DNA of 64,000 nt from Desulfurivibrionaceae bacterium (GTDB lineage: Bacteria > Desulfobacterota > Desulfobulbia > Desulfobulbales > VMSU01), in contig JAQYVV010000002.1 of assembly GCA_030145275.1 (NCBI GenBank), forward strand, positions 239,750 through 303,749, read 5' to 3'. Below are positions 19,785 to 28,593 of the stretch, piece by piece. The translations under genes were made by a program, and so were the position numbers. Each line of letters opens with the position of its first letter. Position 1 is the first letter of the stretch. The notes beneath the pieces are model-generated. The model was not told the DNA's origin. It saw only the letters and a program-made list of their open reading frames with translations, and made no database searches.

Positions 19785-20996
19785 ATGAAATTGGGAATTA
19801 ATGGACTTGGACGTATTGGAAAATTGTCTGTCTGGCACCATGCGGGCAGAAAACATTTCTCAGAGATTGTTGCAAATATTGGTAGAGAAGTGGGCCAAGG
19901 ACTTGAAGACCTTGCTGCATCAATAGAACGAGACAGCAGCTATGGCAGATTGGCAAACTACCTACACGGTTATAAGGGCGGCAGAGTCATTGAGAACCTT
20001 GATAACGACGCTGGAACCATGACCGTAAATGGTGTCCCCCTCACAGTGCTGCGAGAATCCCGCAATCCAAAAGATATTCAATGGCAGGAAAATGGGGTTA
20101 AGCTTGTGGTGGATACAACTGGAGCTTTTACTGACCCAACTGCAGAGGCAGAAGCTTCGCGCGGCTCTCTCCGCGGCCATCTTCAGGCAGGGGCTGAAAA
20201 AGTACTACTTTCCGCCCCCTTTAAAATTAAGGCAAAAGGACTGACCATGCCAGGGGACGCAATAACTACAGTCATGGGCATTAATACTGAAGACTATAGC
20301 CCGACCAAGCATAGCCTCATCTCTGCAGCCTCATGCACAACAACCTGCCTTTCGTATATGATCAAACCCCTGATGGATCATTTTGGGGCTGATAATTTCC
20401 TTAGTGCCTCCATGGTTACTGTCCACGCTGCAACTGGAAGCCAGCAGGTACTTGATAGACTTCCAGGTACAGGAGCCTCAGATCTTAGAAAAAACCGCAG
20501 CATATTAAATAATATAATTCTTACAACTACCGGTGCCGCCCGGGCTCTCAAGCTGGTTATCCCGGAAATGGCCAATATCGGCTTTATAGCTGAATCTGTC
20601 AGGATACCGACATCCACAGGCTCTTTGATTATACTGGTGATTAATTTACAGGATGAAGCGGACAACCCGATCAAGCGTGATATGATCAACTCCATTTACC
20701 GTGACTACAGTGAAAACTCCAACTACCTTGATTACACTGAGGAGCAAAATGTCTCTTCAGATATCATTGGCTTTCCGTCAGCGGCTGCTATCATTGAAGG
20801 AACAGAAAACCATACCAGAACTGCCAACATTCACGTAAACCTGGACAAATTAAACCTCTGCTCCGATGACCAGCCGAGTTTTATTGATGTGCCGGTCACC
20901 CAGGCCGTCGTATACGGTTGGTATGACAATGAGCTAGGAAGCTACACCAACATGCTGGCTGATCGGACTGTATCAATTGCAGAACAGATGGTATAG
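19785..20996 (+). CDS. gap: Glyceraldehyde-3-phosphate dehydrogenase, divergent long form
   Basis: A 403-residue GAPDH-family enzyme that interconverts glyceraldehyde 3-phosphate and 1,3-bisphosphoglycerate. The N-terminal Rossmann motif GINGLGRIGK, the catalytic cysteine in SAASCTTTCLSYM (about residue 188), TVHAATGSQQ and the C-terminal VYGWYDNELGSYTNM are all present. It is about 65 residues longer than the usual 335: there are insertions after residue 30 (IGREVGQGLEDLAASIERD) and before the C-terminus, and the usual CTTNCLAP reads CTTTCLSYM. The ribosome-binding site AGGGAG lies 8 nt before the ATG. Head of the run with rimI, pgk, tpiA and secG. Confidence 0.88.
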   Translation: MKLGINGLGRIGKLSVWHHAGRKHFSEIVANIGREVGQGLEDLAASIERDSSYGRLANYLHGYKGGRVIENLDNDAGTMTVNGVPLTVLRESRNPKDIQWQENGVKLVVDTTGAFTDPTAEAEASRGSLRGHLQAGAEKVLLSAPFKIKAKGLTMPGDAITTVMGINTEDYSPTKHSLISAASCTTTCLSYMIKPLMDHFGADNFLSASMVTVHAATGSQQVLDRLPGTGASDLRKNRSILNNIILTTTGAARALKLVIPEMANIGFIAESVRIPTSTGSLIILVINLQDEADNPIKRDMINSIYRDYSENSNYLDYTEEQNVSSDIIGFPSAAAIIEGTENHTRTANIHVNLDKLNLCSDDQPSFIDVPVTQAVVYGWYDNELGSYTNMLADRTVSIAEQMV

Positions 20997-20999
20997 TGC

Positions 21000-21165
21000 G
21001 TAACTATTCAGGAGCACCCCATCTCGGAGTCTCCGCTTACCTTGCCCATTTCGGAGTCTCGCATACTCGCTTACCTGGCCTTCTCGAATAGCATTAGTAT
21101 GCTTCAAAGTCCCAGGTAAGCGAAGACTCCGAATGAACAAATATGGGGCACTCCTAAACAGTTAC
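21000..21165. repeat. 166-bp palindromic intergenic repeat, copy 2
   Basis: The outer arms (21000-21022 and 21143-21165) match at 19 of 23 positions when one is inverted. An inner pair, CGGAGTCTCCGCTTACC against GGTAAGCGAAGACTCCG, is nearly perfect. The outer arm shares the pattern GTAACxATxCAGxAG with copy 1 at 17681. Placed between gap and rimI, it might weaken transcription from gap into pgk. Confidence 0.7.
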
Positions 21166-21210
21166 CCAATTTTTGCTTTATAGGATAAGAAAATAGACCA
21201 GATACGCTTA

Positions 21211-21660
21211 ATGACCCCTGCTGACTTGCAGGAAGTCCTCAGGATTGAAGAGACCACGGGAACGCCATGGGCAGCCGATCTTTTTGTCTCAGAGTTAGAG
21301 CTTTTGCACGGTTGGCAGTATGTTTCCCAGCACAGAGAAACTGCGAAAATTTCTGGATTCATTATTGGAACCCTGGTAATTGATGAAGCTGAGATACGTA
21401 AAATAGCCGTTGCCCCTGATTGCCGTCGCAAAAAAATCGCCAGCTCTCTCCTTGAAAAAAGTTTGGCTTTTTTAAAAGAACAAAATGTGGCCAATTGCTT
21501 TCTTGAACTACGCAAATCAAATATTGCTGCCTTTGCTCTATATCAAAAATATGGTTTTGAGGTTATTGGGGAGCGGAAAAAATATTATAAAGATCCCACG
21601 GAAGATGCATTTATAATGAAAAAGAATCTAAAGACAGGAAAGCCCCTTGAAAAACATTAA
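21211..21660 (+). CDS. rimI: Ribosomal-protein S18-alanine N-acetyltransferase
   Basis: A 149-residue GNAT-fold protein. The acetyl-CoA loop VAPDCRRKKIASSLLEKSL (about 70-88) and the C-terminal ELRKSNIAAFALYQKYGFEVIGERKKYY with the RimI-type tyrosine are present. RimI acetylates the N-terminal alanine of S18. The alignment could extend a few residues upstream of 21211 (IDQIRL precedes MTPADL in frame), but the only upstream candidate is a rare ATA codon. It overlaps pgk by 14 nt. Confidence 0.85.
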   Translation: MTPADLQEVLRIEETTGTPWAADLFVSELELLHGWQYVSQHRETAKISGFIIGTLVIDEAEIRKIAVAPDCRRKKIASSLLEKSLAFLKEQNVANCFLELRKSNIAAFALYQKYGFEVIGERKKYYKDPTEDAFIMKKNLKTGKPLEKH

Positions 21661-22831
21661 AGAATTAGATCTGAGCAACAAAAGAGTCATGATTCGGGTG
21701 GATTTAAACGTACCTTTAGATGATCAAGGCAATGTTACAGATGACACAAGAATTTTAGGGGTGCTGCCGACCTTGCGCTATGCCCTTGAGCAAAACGCCA
21801 AGGTGATTTTATGCTCCCATTGCGGTAGGCCCAAGGGGCAGAGGCAGGAAAAATTCAGTATGGCCCCCGCTGCAAAACGTCTGGCGCAACTTTTAGATAT
21901 AGAGGTGCCATTAGCGCCGGACTGTATCGGCCCTGAGGCGCAAACCTGTGTGGATAAAATACAGCCAGGCGGGATAATCCTGCTTGAAAATTTGCGCTTT
22001 CACGAAGCTGAAACAAAAAATGACCCTGAGTTTTCACGGCAGCTTGCTGATCTTGCCGATGTTTATATAAACGACGCTTTTGCCGTCTCCCACAGGGCCC
22101 ACGCCTCAGTTGAGGGCATAACCCATTATGTTGAGGAGTGCGCCGCAGGCTTACTGCTTCAAAAAGAAATGGACTATTTCAATCGTTCGGTCAGCAATGC
22201 GGCCCATCCTTTAGTTGCCATCCTTGGGGGCGCAAAAGTTTCCAGCAAACTCGGGGCAATCCGCAATATGCTTGAGCGGGTAGACAAGATGATCATCGGC
22301 GGAGCCATGGCAAACACTTTCCTGAAAAGCCAAGGTTATAAAACAGGTTCATCTCTCGTTGAGGAAGATCTTCTTGGGACGGCGAAGGAACTCATATCCC
22401 TGGCCCAGGAAAAAGGGGTAAAGTTCTACCTGCCGGTGGATTGCATCGTTGCTGATAAGTTCGCTCCAGATGCAACGATAAAAAAAGTCACCATCCAGGA
22501 GGTCCCCGAAAATTGGATGTGCCTCGATATTGGGCCAGCCACATCCATTATGTTTGATGAAGCCCTTTACGACGCCAAAACTATTGTATGGAACGGCCCA
22601 ATGGGTGCGTTTGAAATGGACGCCTATTCAAGAGGCTCGCATGCAATGGTCCAAAGTCTGACAGCAGCCCACGCAATGACTGTTGTTGGTGGCGGTGATA
22701 CAAATGCCGTTGTTAATCAGGCTGGTGCCGGACAGGATGTTTCATATATGTCTACCGGTGGCGGGGCATTTCTCATGCTTATGGAGGGAAAAAGCCTCCC
22801 AGGTGTGACAGCTTTGGAAAAGAAACTGTAA
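21647..22831 (+). CDS. pgk: Phosphoglycerate kinase
   Basis: A 394-residue glycolytic kinase (1,3-bisphosphoglycerate + ADP to 3-phosphoglycerate + ATP). Signatures are RVMIRVDLNVPLDDQG (about 14-29), HCGRPKG, LLENLRFH, DVYINDAFAVSHRAHAS, LGGAKVSSK (about 192-200) and the C-terminal GGGDTNAVV. The start is a TTG inside the end of rimI (overlap 14 nt), giving LKNIKELDL. No better start exists, and the next ATG would remove RVDLNVP. Confidence 0.96.
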   Translation: MKNIKELDLSNKRVMIRVDLNVPLDDQGNVTDDTRILGVLPTLRYALEQNAKVILCSHCGRPKGQRQEKFSMAPAAKRLAQLLDIEVPLAPDCIGPEAQTCVDKIQPGGIILLENLRFHEAETKNDPEFSRQLADLADVYINDAFAVSHRAHASVEGITHYVEECAAGLLLQKEMDYFNRSVSNAAHPLVAILGGAKVSSKLGAIRNMLERVDKMIIGGAMANTFLKSQGYKTGSSLVEEDLLGTAKELISLAQEKGVKFYLPVDCIVADKFAPDATIKKVTIQEVPENWMCLDIGPATSIMFDEALYDAKTIVWNGPMGAFEMDAYSRGSHAMVQSLTAAHAMTVVGGGDTNAVVNQAGAGQDVSYMSTGGGAFLMLMEGKSLPGVTALEKKL

Positions 22832-22904
22832 AGTAGTCCTGTTTAAGCTTTAGATATCGAGTAATAAATTTCTAAGACACTAAACAACCACCAGGAGACC
22901 AATC

Positions 22905-23663
22905 ATGCCACGTCGACCATTGTTAGCCGGGAACTGGAAGATGCATTTGACTATTAGTGAAGCAAAAAAGCTTGCCTCGTCAATTGCCCAATCAGCCGCA
23001 GACGTTCAAGACCGTGATGTTATGATTTCTCCTCCATTCACGGCATTGGCCGCAGTTGCAGAAACTTTGAGCGATACAAACATTATATTGGCTGGCCAAA
23101 ATGCTAGTTGGGCAGCTCAAGGTGCCTTTACCGGCGACATATCTCCTCTCATGCTCAAGGACGCAGGCTGTTCCATGGCAATCCTAGGCCACTCAGAACG
23201 CCGCCATATTTTTGGGGAATCCAACGATATGATTAACAAGAGGGTGCAATCTTGTTTGTCGACAGATCTTGTGCCGATATTATGTATTGGAGAAACTCTC
23301 GAAGAACGCGAGGCTGAAAATACCTTCAGGGTACTGGACAAGCAGGTTCGCCTCGGCCTAAAAGATGTGAGCTTAAAAACGGGGAATGAGATTATTGTTG
23401 CCTATGAGCCGGTATGGGCTATTGGCACAGGAAAAACAGCATCTGCGGACCAGGCTCAGGAGGTACATGCTTTTGTTCGCAATCTGCTTGAAGACATATT
23501 TGAAAAAAATATTGCTACGGAAATAAGAATACTGTATGGTGGCAGCGTTAACGCAGAGAACGTCGATGTTCTGATGGCTCAAAAAGATGTAGATGGCGCC
23601 CTTGTGGGCGGTGCAGCGTTAAAAACAGAATCTTTTGATCGCATTATTCATTTTCAATCGTAA
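22905..23663 (+). CDS. tpiA: Triosephosphate isomerase
   Basis: A 252-residue TIM barrel with all catalytic parts: GNWKMH (lysine, about 10-15), ILGHSERR (histidine, about 94-101), VAYEPVWAIGTGKTA (glutamate and the flexible loop 6, about 164-178) and the phosphate-binding YGGSVN and GALVGGAAL. It interconverts dihydroxyacetone phosphate and glyceraldehyde 3-phosphate. A strong CCAGGAGACC ribosome-binding site precedes the ATG. Confidence 0.97.
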   Translation: MPRRPLLAGNWKMHLTISEAKKLASSIAQSAADVQDRDVMISPPFTALAAVAETLSDTNIILAGQNASWAAQGAFTGDISPLMLKDAGCSMAILGHSERRHIFGESNDMINKRVQSCLSTDLVPILCIGETLEEREAENTFRVLDKQVRLGLKDVSLKTGNEIIVAYEPVWAIGTGKTASADQAQEVHAFVRNLLEDIFEKNIATEIRILYGGSVNAENVDVLMAQKDVDGALVGGAALKTESFDRIIHFQS

Positions 23664-23686
23664 GCTAGCTTAGCAGAATAAATATA

Positions 23687-24127
23687 ATGATAACCTTATT
23701 GACCACGCTACATATAGTTGTTTGCATCTTTTTAATCGGCATCGTCCTGCTTCAAAATGGGAAAGGCGCTGGTATGGGTGCATCTTTCGGAGGATCCGGT
23801 CAGACAGTTTTTGGAACTGATGGCCCGTTGCCTCTGATGAATAAGATTACAACGGGTGCTGCGATTGTTTTTATGGTTACCTCCGTAACTCTGGCCTACA
23901 ACTCGGCACACTCCTCGAAAGGATCGGTCATGAAGAGTGTCCAGCCAGCACAACAAGCACCTGTCGGACAACCTGCTACGATTATCCCGGTACCGGGTGA
24001 GATGGAACTTCCTCGAACCCTGACCGAGACAGCACCAACAAGTGCTAAATTTCCAAGTGCACCAGCACAAGGAGATACAAACCAGATAATTCCCGCTGAT
24101 CCAACGAAAGTTGGTGATCCTCAATAG
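23687..24127 (+). CDS. secG: Preprotein translocase subunit SecG
   Basis: A 146-residue protein with two membrane helices (about 3-22 and 52-72) separated by the SecG signature QNGKGAGMGASFGGSGQTVFG. The C-terminal half is a proline/alanine-rich, low-complexity tail, longer than in E. coli but common in delta-proteobacteria. It stimulates SecYE-mediated export. tpiA-secG-tRNA-Leu is also a familiar bacterial order. Confidence 0.95.
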   Translation: MITLLTTLHIVVCIFLIGIVLLQNGKGAGMGASFGGSGQTVFGTDGPLPLMNKITTGAAIVFMVTSVTLAYNSAHSSKGSVMKSVQPAQQAPVGQPATIIPVPGEMELPRTLTETAPTSAKFPSAPAQGDTNQIIPADPTKVGDPQ

Positions 24128-24147
24128 CTGGAATAAGTACAAAAAAT

Positions 24148-24233
24148 GCCGAAGTGGTGGAATTGGTAGACACGCTATCTTGAGGGGGTAGTGGCCCACG
24201 GTCGTGCGAGTTCGATTCTCGCCTTCGGCACCA
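24148..24233 (+). tRNA. tRNA-Leu (anticodon GAG), integration site of the element
   Basis: An 86-nt class II tRNA with acceptor GCCGAAG/CTTCGGC, encoded CCA, a long variable arm and the anticodon loop TTGAGGG (GAG). Its 3' end is the left attachment core of the mobile element that follows, which leaves the tRNA intact. Confidence 0.96.
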
Positions 24234-24234
24234 T
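24220..24234 (+). other. attL core of the mobile element (tRNA-Leu 3' end)
   Basis: CGCCTTCGGCACCAT, the last 14 bases of tRNA-Leu plus one. CGCCTTCGCACCAT, one G shorter, recurs at 55998-56012. The integrase gene starts about 190 nt downstream. Confidence 0.65.
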
Positions 24235-24268
24235 GTATAAGTCCAGGGAAGACTCAAAAAGACCACGT

Positions 24269-24304
24269 AACCCGCAACCAGAAATGGTTTGCGGGTTTTT
24301 TGTT
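24269..24304 (+). terminator. Rho-independent terminator after tRNA-Leu
   Basis: AACCCGCAACC and GGTTTGCGGGTT form a strong stem followed by T residues, 35 nt after the tRNA. It lies inside the element and would isolate int from read-through out of secG and the tRNA. Confidence 0.85.
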
Positions 24305-24340
24305 GTCCGGGTTAGTCCGGCAAGGGGTGTTGACATCCGT

Positions 24341-24412
24341 GCAGAAAGTGGGTAAAAAGGTGGGTAAACGGAAACAGGAACCTTCTACCCACCATTATTT
24401 TACCCACTTTTG
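24341..24412. repeat. Inverted pair of GTGGGTA-containing repeats upstream of int, probable arm-type integrase sites
   Basis: The unit at 24341-24368 holds two direct GTGGGTA boxes about 12 nt apart. An inverted copy at 24384-24412 (TACCCACC ... TTTTACCCACTTT) holds two more. The first unit recurs exactly (28/28) near the right end at 55898-55925. Repeats flanking the att core inside both element ends look like integrase or excisionase arm-binding sites, and the pair here also covers the likely int promoter. Confidence 0.65.
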
Positions 24413-24425
24413 ATGAGGTGAGATC

Positions 24426-25631
24426 ATGTCAAAGCTTACTGCTCTTGAAATTCGCAACGCCAAGAAAAAGAACAAACCGTATAAATTAAATGACGGAAAA
24501 GGACTCTATCTCCACATTGCTGTCTCTGGTCTGAAATCATGGGTGTATAGATTCAAGATAAATAAAAAAGAGTCCATGGTCACTATGGGGGAACACCCCA
24601 CTATGTCGCTCCAAGAAGCAAGAGCATCAAGAGTGGAGGCCCGTGAACTTGTAAAAACCGGCAAAAGCCCTGCCCATGTAAAACAAAAGAAAAGACAGGC
24701 AGAGATCGCTAAAGAGATTGCTGAGAAAAAAGTTGCCGTAAACAGCTTTGAACAAGTTGCCCACAATTGGATCGATACCCAAAAAAACAATTGGACACCC
24801 AAGCATAGCCACGCTGTCCAGAAAACTCTTGAAAAAGATGTCTTCCCATTTATTGGTGAAATTTCTGTAGAAGAAATAACTCCACCGCTTATCTTACAAA
24901 CTCTTAAACGCATCGAAAAACGAGGTGCATTGGTTATTGCTGCCAAAGTTCTACAACGAATTACAGCTGTTTTAAGGTTTTCGGTTCAATGTGGTCTTGC
25001 CACCACAAACCCAGCCACCGAAATGAAAGGAGTGCTCAAGACCAGAAAGGTCAAACATCAACCAGCTTTACCCCATACAGATCTGCCTGAGTTTCTACGA
25101 AAACTATCAGAAAGTGACCTACACCCAACCACAAAACTCGCTTTAAAATTCACCATTCTCACAGCAGTACGAACAGGAGAGGTACGTGGAGCCAAGTGGC
25201 GGGAGATAGATTTTGACGCTGGACTTTGGAAAATACCGGCCAAAAGAATGAAAATGAATACCCCACACATTGTCCCATTATCACAGCAGGCAATTGCCAT
25301 CTTAAAACGAATTGGTGTCATGTGGGGCGAAACAGGCTACATCTTCCCAGGCATCAGACAAGACTCCCAACAACTCTCAGAGAACACCCTACTCTACGCC
25401 ATGTACAGACTTGGCTACCATGGCAAAGCAACCGTACACGGCTTCCGCGCCACCTTCTCCACAATTGCTAATGAATCAGGCTTTGAACCTGATATAATAG
25501 AAAAATCTTTGGCCCATGAAGAACGTAATGCTGTCCGCAAAGCGTACAACAGAAGTGAATATATTGAACAACGCCGTAAACTTATGCAGTGGTGGGCAGA
25601 TTTACTAGACCAACTTGAACATGAAGACTGA
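24426..25631 (+). CDS. Tyrosine-type site-specific integrase, P4 family
   Basis: A 401-residue recombinase. The N-terminal DUF4102-type arm-binding domain (about 5-90, with KPYKLNDGKGLYLHI and EHPTMSLQEARA) is typical of P4/CP4-57 integrases of tRNA-borne islands. The core-binding domain follows at about 100-190. The catalytic domain carries the first arginine in TAVRTGEVRGAKW, HGFRATFSTIANE (H-x-x-R) and the nucleophilic tyrosine in AHEERNAVRKAYNRS. GAGGTGAG is well spaced to the ATG. It directs integration and, with an excisionase, excision at tRNA-Leu. Confidence 0.95.
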   Translation: MSKLTALEIRNAKKKNKPYKLNDGKGLYLHIAVSGLKSWVYRFKINKKESMVTMGEHPTMSLQEARASRVEARELVKTGKSPAHVKQKKRQAEIAKEIAEKKVAVNSFEQVAHNWIDTQKNNWTPKHSHAVQKTLEKDVFPFIGEISVEEITPPLILQTLKRIEKRGALVIAAKVLQRITAVLRFSVQCGLATTNPATEMKGVLKTRKVKHQPALPHTDLPEFLRKLSESDLHPTTKLALKFTILTAVRTGEVRGAKWREIDFDAGLWKIPAKRMKMNTPHIVPLSQQAIAILKRIGVMWGETGYIFPGIRQDSQQLSENTLLYAMYRLGYHGKATVHGFRATFSTIANESGFEPDIIEKSLAHEERNAVRKAYNRSEYIEQRRKLMQWWADLLDQLEHED

Positions 25632-25774
25632 AACCACTTTTGGGTCAGCACGTGACACGAGAGATGCTGCACGTAGGGTGATTTTCAATAGAACATGCCA
25701 ATGTATAATTGCAATACAACTATCTTGTCGCCGCATTTACTAGCTCTATTTTTTTACATGTTGAGTACAACCTA

Positions 25775-26614
25775 ATGAAAACAAAAAAAGAGATACAAGA
25801 ATGGCTTCCCAAAAATACAATTTCCTATGAACCTCATATACCTCTGGTTAAGTTGGCTAAGAAGTGGGGAAAAAGCACATCAGAACTTATTATCTGGATA
25901 GCCAACGGCAAAATGGAAGCTCACTTCTGGTATGATGGATCCATACGGCAGAAATTTAAAGGCATATACCTTCCCCCTTCTCCATTGCAAGGCTGGGTTA
26001 GGCCTGAGGGCGAGGATCTTTTACCACTACAAGGAAGAAAAAACGTCACTTTAAAACACTTTCTTCCAATCAGTAAGGATTCACATGGTAAACTCGTCCC
26101 AGCAACAAACATCGTGATCTCCCTCGACGAACTTGTTGTCATGGAGAAAGAGGTTGATCGTATGGAGTGTAAAAATCCCGAATTGACAAAAGATCAATTC
26201 CACTCCCACGCCTCAGAATTATCAGAAAGAGAAATCCTGGTAAGCATAGTTAACGTTTTAGCAACTAAAGGGTATGGCTATGACCCAGATGGCAAGTCAA
26301 TTACTGAAGAGGTTATAGAAGATGTAGACAGGCAGGATTTATCAATAGGTAAAGATGCTGTGTTGGGTAACCTTAGAGAATCATTGTTACTGCACACAAA
26401 CAAAATGAATAAAACTATGCACCCTACAAAGCGAAGCGGCCTCCTCAAAATGATTTTAGGCATGGCGATGGGTGATGCCTACAACTACAACAATAGTGAT
26501 AAAAATATTGATAAAATTATCGAAGACATCAAAGAGTTAGGTTACTTAATAGATGCGAAAACACTATTATCTACTTTAAACTCTGCATCAGCGCTGAAAA
26601 AAAATTCTAGCTGA
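25775..26614 (+). CDS. Hypothetical protein of the integrase region
   Basis: A 279-residue soluble protein that I do not recognise. The frame is open to 25709, but MKTKKEIQEWLPKN at 25775 is a more natural start; the upstream 22 residues are AT-rich and unlike coding sequence. The first 65 residues (IPLVKLAKKWGKSTSELIIWIANGKMEAHFW) resemble a DNA-binding or excisionase-like head of the sort found next to integrases, and the rest is helical and charged. A role in element regulation is a guess from position. Confidence 0.7.
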   Translation: MKTKKEIQEWLPKNTISYEPHIPLVKLAKKWGKSTSELIIWIANGKMEAHFWYDGSIRQKFKGIYLPPSPLQGWVRPEGEDLLPLQGRKNVTLKHFLPISKDSHGKLVPATNIVISLDELVVMEKEVDRMECKNPELTKDQFHSHASELSEREILVSIVNVLATKGYGYDPDGKSITEEVIEDVDRQDLSIGKDAVLGNLRESLLLHTNKMNKTMHPTKRSGLLKMILGMAMGDAYNYNNSDKNIDKIIEDIKELGYLIDAKTLLSTLNSASALKKNSS

Positions 26615-26783
26615 GTAAGCCAAACCCACCCAGTGTTCTACTTATAGAGCACATACCAGCCGGACACTTCTCCGGCTTGCCGAAGAAGTACTCGGCCCCA
26701 ATTTTTCCTCCAAAAAGTTATAGATTTGTTGAATTTTCAAGGATTTCCCTTGTTTGCAAATTTATTAATGGAGGAAAAAACCC

Positions 26784-27071
26784 ATGTCAGAAAAACACAC
26801 ATTAAAAGTAAAAGATCCCACCCACAGCCCCCCAAAACTAACCTATCAGAATCTCCAGGCGTTAACACTTTTACGGATTTATCATATCCTAGGTGACCCA
26901 AACGCAAACCCACCAATCCCGCCGATTTTACCTATTTCCAAAAGTTCGTTTTATAAACTTATAGCCGAGGGCACGATCGCTGCCCCTTTGAAATTTAACA
27001 GATCAAGTTTTTGGAGGCTATCAGACATAAAAAAAATACTTGATGAGATCGGCCGCGGAGAGGTGGCGTAA
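26784..27071 (+). CDS. AlpA/excisionase-like DNA-binding protein
   Basis: A 95-residue protein. Residues 47-90 (PPILPISKSSFYKLIAEGTIAAPL followed by NRSSFWRLSDIKKILDEI) match the AlpA/MerR-like winged helix-turn-helix of excisionase and prophage regulators. A GGAGG ribosome-binding site precedes the ATG. Its stop overlaps the next small ORF (TAATG), and the mobilization genes follow, so it may control both excision and transfer. Confidence 0.8.
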   Translation: MSEKHTLKVKDPTHSPPKLTYQNLQALTLLRIYHILGDPNANPPIPPILPISKSSFYKLIAEGTIAAPLKFNRSSFWRLSDIKKILDEIGRGEVA

Positions 27072-27262
27072 TGGAGTTTTTTACTATTCCCGCACATCAG
27101 TTCACAAGTCATCAAAAGACAGAGAGTCAACATAATGCAATTGTAATAATCCTTACAGATTCAGAGCCGAAAAGAACGCAACGTATAATTGCAAATACCC
27201 CCCTCGAGAGAACATCGAAAAAAATAACACAGGGAGGTCGACATGATACCTCCACACTGTAG
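27071..27262 (+). CDS. Small hypothetical protein before the relaxase
   Basis: A 63-residue frame whose ATG overlaps the stop of the AlpA-like gene (TAATG) and whose end overlaps the relaxase start by 20 nt. Tight packing suggests translational coupling. The product, rich in Ser, Thr, Gln and His, matches nothing I know. The region also lies where an oriT might be expected, so the frame may be fortuitous. Confidence 0.4.
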   Translation: MEFFTIPAHQFTSHQKTESQHNAIVIILTDSEPKRTQRIIANTPLERTSKKITQGGRHDTSTL

Positions 27263-28571
27263 CTTTGACATCCTAAAAAGAAGCGAAGGCCATAACGCTG
27301 TAGACAAATTATCTTATATTCTGCGTTGCCCTATGACTGATTTAAACACTGGAGAATATTACGACCACCCTGACAAAGGTCCCTGTTTAGATTCAAAAAT
27401 AGTACTCCCACCAAATCCACCACCTTGGGCACAGGCATTAGAGGATGACCCTGAAGCTTTTGGTTCATTAGTTGAAAGGACCGAGCCAAGAAAAGACTCT
27501 CAGCTATTCCGTGAAGTCATAATTTCAGGACCTCATATGTTCACTATCGGACAACTAAAGGTACTGTTCCAGAATATTGCTAGAAATATTTTTGCCAAGG
27601 ATGAAATGATTTGTCTCTATGCTATCCACCCACCAGACCCTAAGGGAGATCCTCTCAACTATCACGCTCATTTCCAGTTATCGATGCGCAAGATAGACCT
27701 TAATGGTTTCGGCAATAAAGATCGTACCCTTAACCGCAAAGCTAAACTCAAAGAATGGCGCAAGCAATGTGAAACAGAAATCAATCTCCACCTAAAACGG
27801 TACGGATATCAGGAGAGAGTGGACTACCGAAGCTTGAAAGATCAAGGACTTAAACGAGAACCGACCAAGAGGATGGGGGCACGTGCAACTTACCTAGAAA
27901 GACTCGGCATTAAGACTAGAATTGGTAACGAAAACAGAGAAATAGAAAAACGTAACCAGAGGCGAGAATTCATCCAACAAGCTTTAACTAATTTAACCAA
28001 GACTGAGAATAAAATGTTTTGCCCAATACATATCAAATCAAATGGGCTTCTAAACCAGCAGAACAAAATAGCAGATCATTTAGAAGGCACGCAAAGACTA
28101 TTGAACAAGATAACAGATCTTCTACTACTGAGAGCATATTGCGAAAGAAATTTACAGTCAGAGCTCATCAAATGGTCAGAACACGTTGACACGATGACTC
28201 AGTGTCAACATGAAAATCAAAACGTTAATATCATTTCACAGTCCTCGTTGGTGTGGAAACAACCACCAAGCAACTTCTTGGGCATCCAGCATTTTCTAGC
28301 AAATTACATACTCGCTGCACAAGAACCACAGCCTCCAGACAAGTACATGAAGGTAAATGGGCATAGTAACACATTAACTGATGGCGATGATTTGTGGGAT
28401 CAACAACTGCTTGAAATCGATCGTATGATTGAGCACGAGAATACTCAACAAGAACTTCTACTAGAAAGTAATTTCAGTACTGAAGAAACAATGGAAATTC
28501 AGCCATACGGCCATGAATTCTCAAACAACCCCCATCAGCAGGTGGAACGACAATTATTTTTAGAAATATAA
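27243..28571 (+). CDS. MobA/MobL-type relaxase (MobQ family)
   Basis: A 442-residue conjugative relaxase. The N-terminal domain has SFDILKRSEGHNAVDKLSYI, with a candidate catalytic tyrosine, and REVIISGPHMFTIGQLKVL. The metal-binding histidines sit in NYHAHFQLSMRKID, followed by the family pattern LKEWRKQCETEINLHL. GRE-like TKRMGARATYLERLGIKTR ends the MobA/MobL module. The C-terminal 200 residues are helical and unassigned. GGGAGGTCGAC precedes the ATG. It would nick oriT and pilot the element's single strand into a recipient. Confidence 0.85.
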   Translation: MIPPHCSFDILKRSEGHNAVDKLSYILRCPMTDLNTGEYYDHPDKGPCLDSKIVLPPNPPPWAQALEDDPEAFGSLVERTEPRKDSQLFREVIISGPHMFTIGQLKVLFQNIARNIFAKDEMICLYAIHPPDPKGDPLNYHAHFQLSMRKIDLNGFGNKDRTLNRKAKLKEWRKQCETEINLHLKRYGYQERVDYRSLKDQGLKREPTKRMGARATYLERLGIKTRIGNENREIEKRNQRREFIQQALTNLTKTENKMFCPIHIKSNGLLNQQNKIADHLEGTQRLLNKITDLLLLRAYCERNLQSELIKWSEHVDTMTQCQHENQNVNIISQSSLVWKQPPSNFLGIQHFLANYILAAQEPQPPDKYMKVNGHSNTLTDGDDLWDQQLLEIDRMIEHENTQQELLLESNFSTEETMEIQPYGHEFSNNPHQQVERQLFLEI

Positions 28572-28593
28572 TTCAACTTTAAGAGGTAACTAA

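Noticed and set aside
24204..24413. A 69-residue frame between tRNA-Leu and the integrase
   Set aside because: It begins within the tRNA and reads through a terminator and the integrase arm-type repeats, so it is not a gene.
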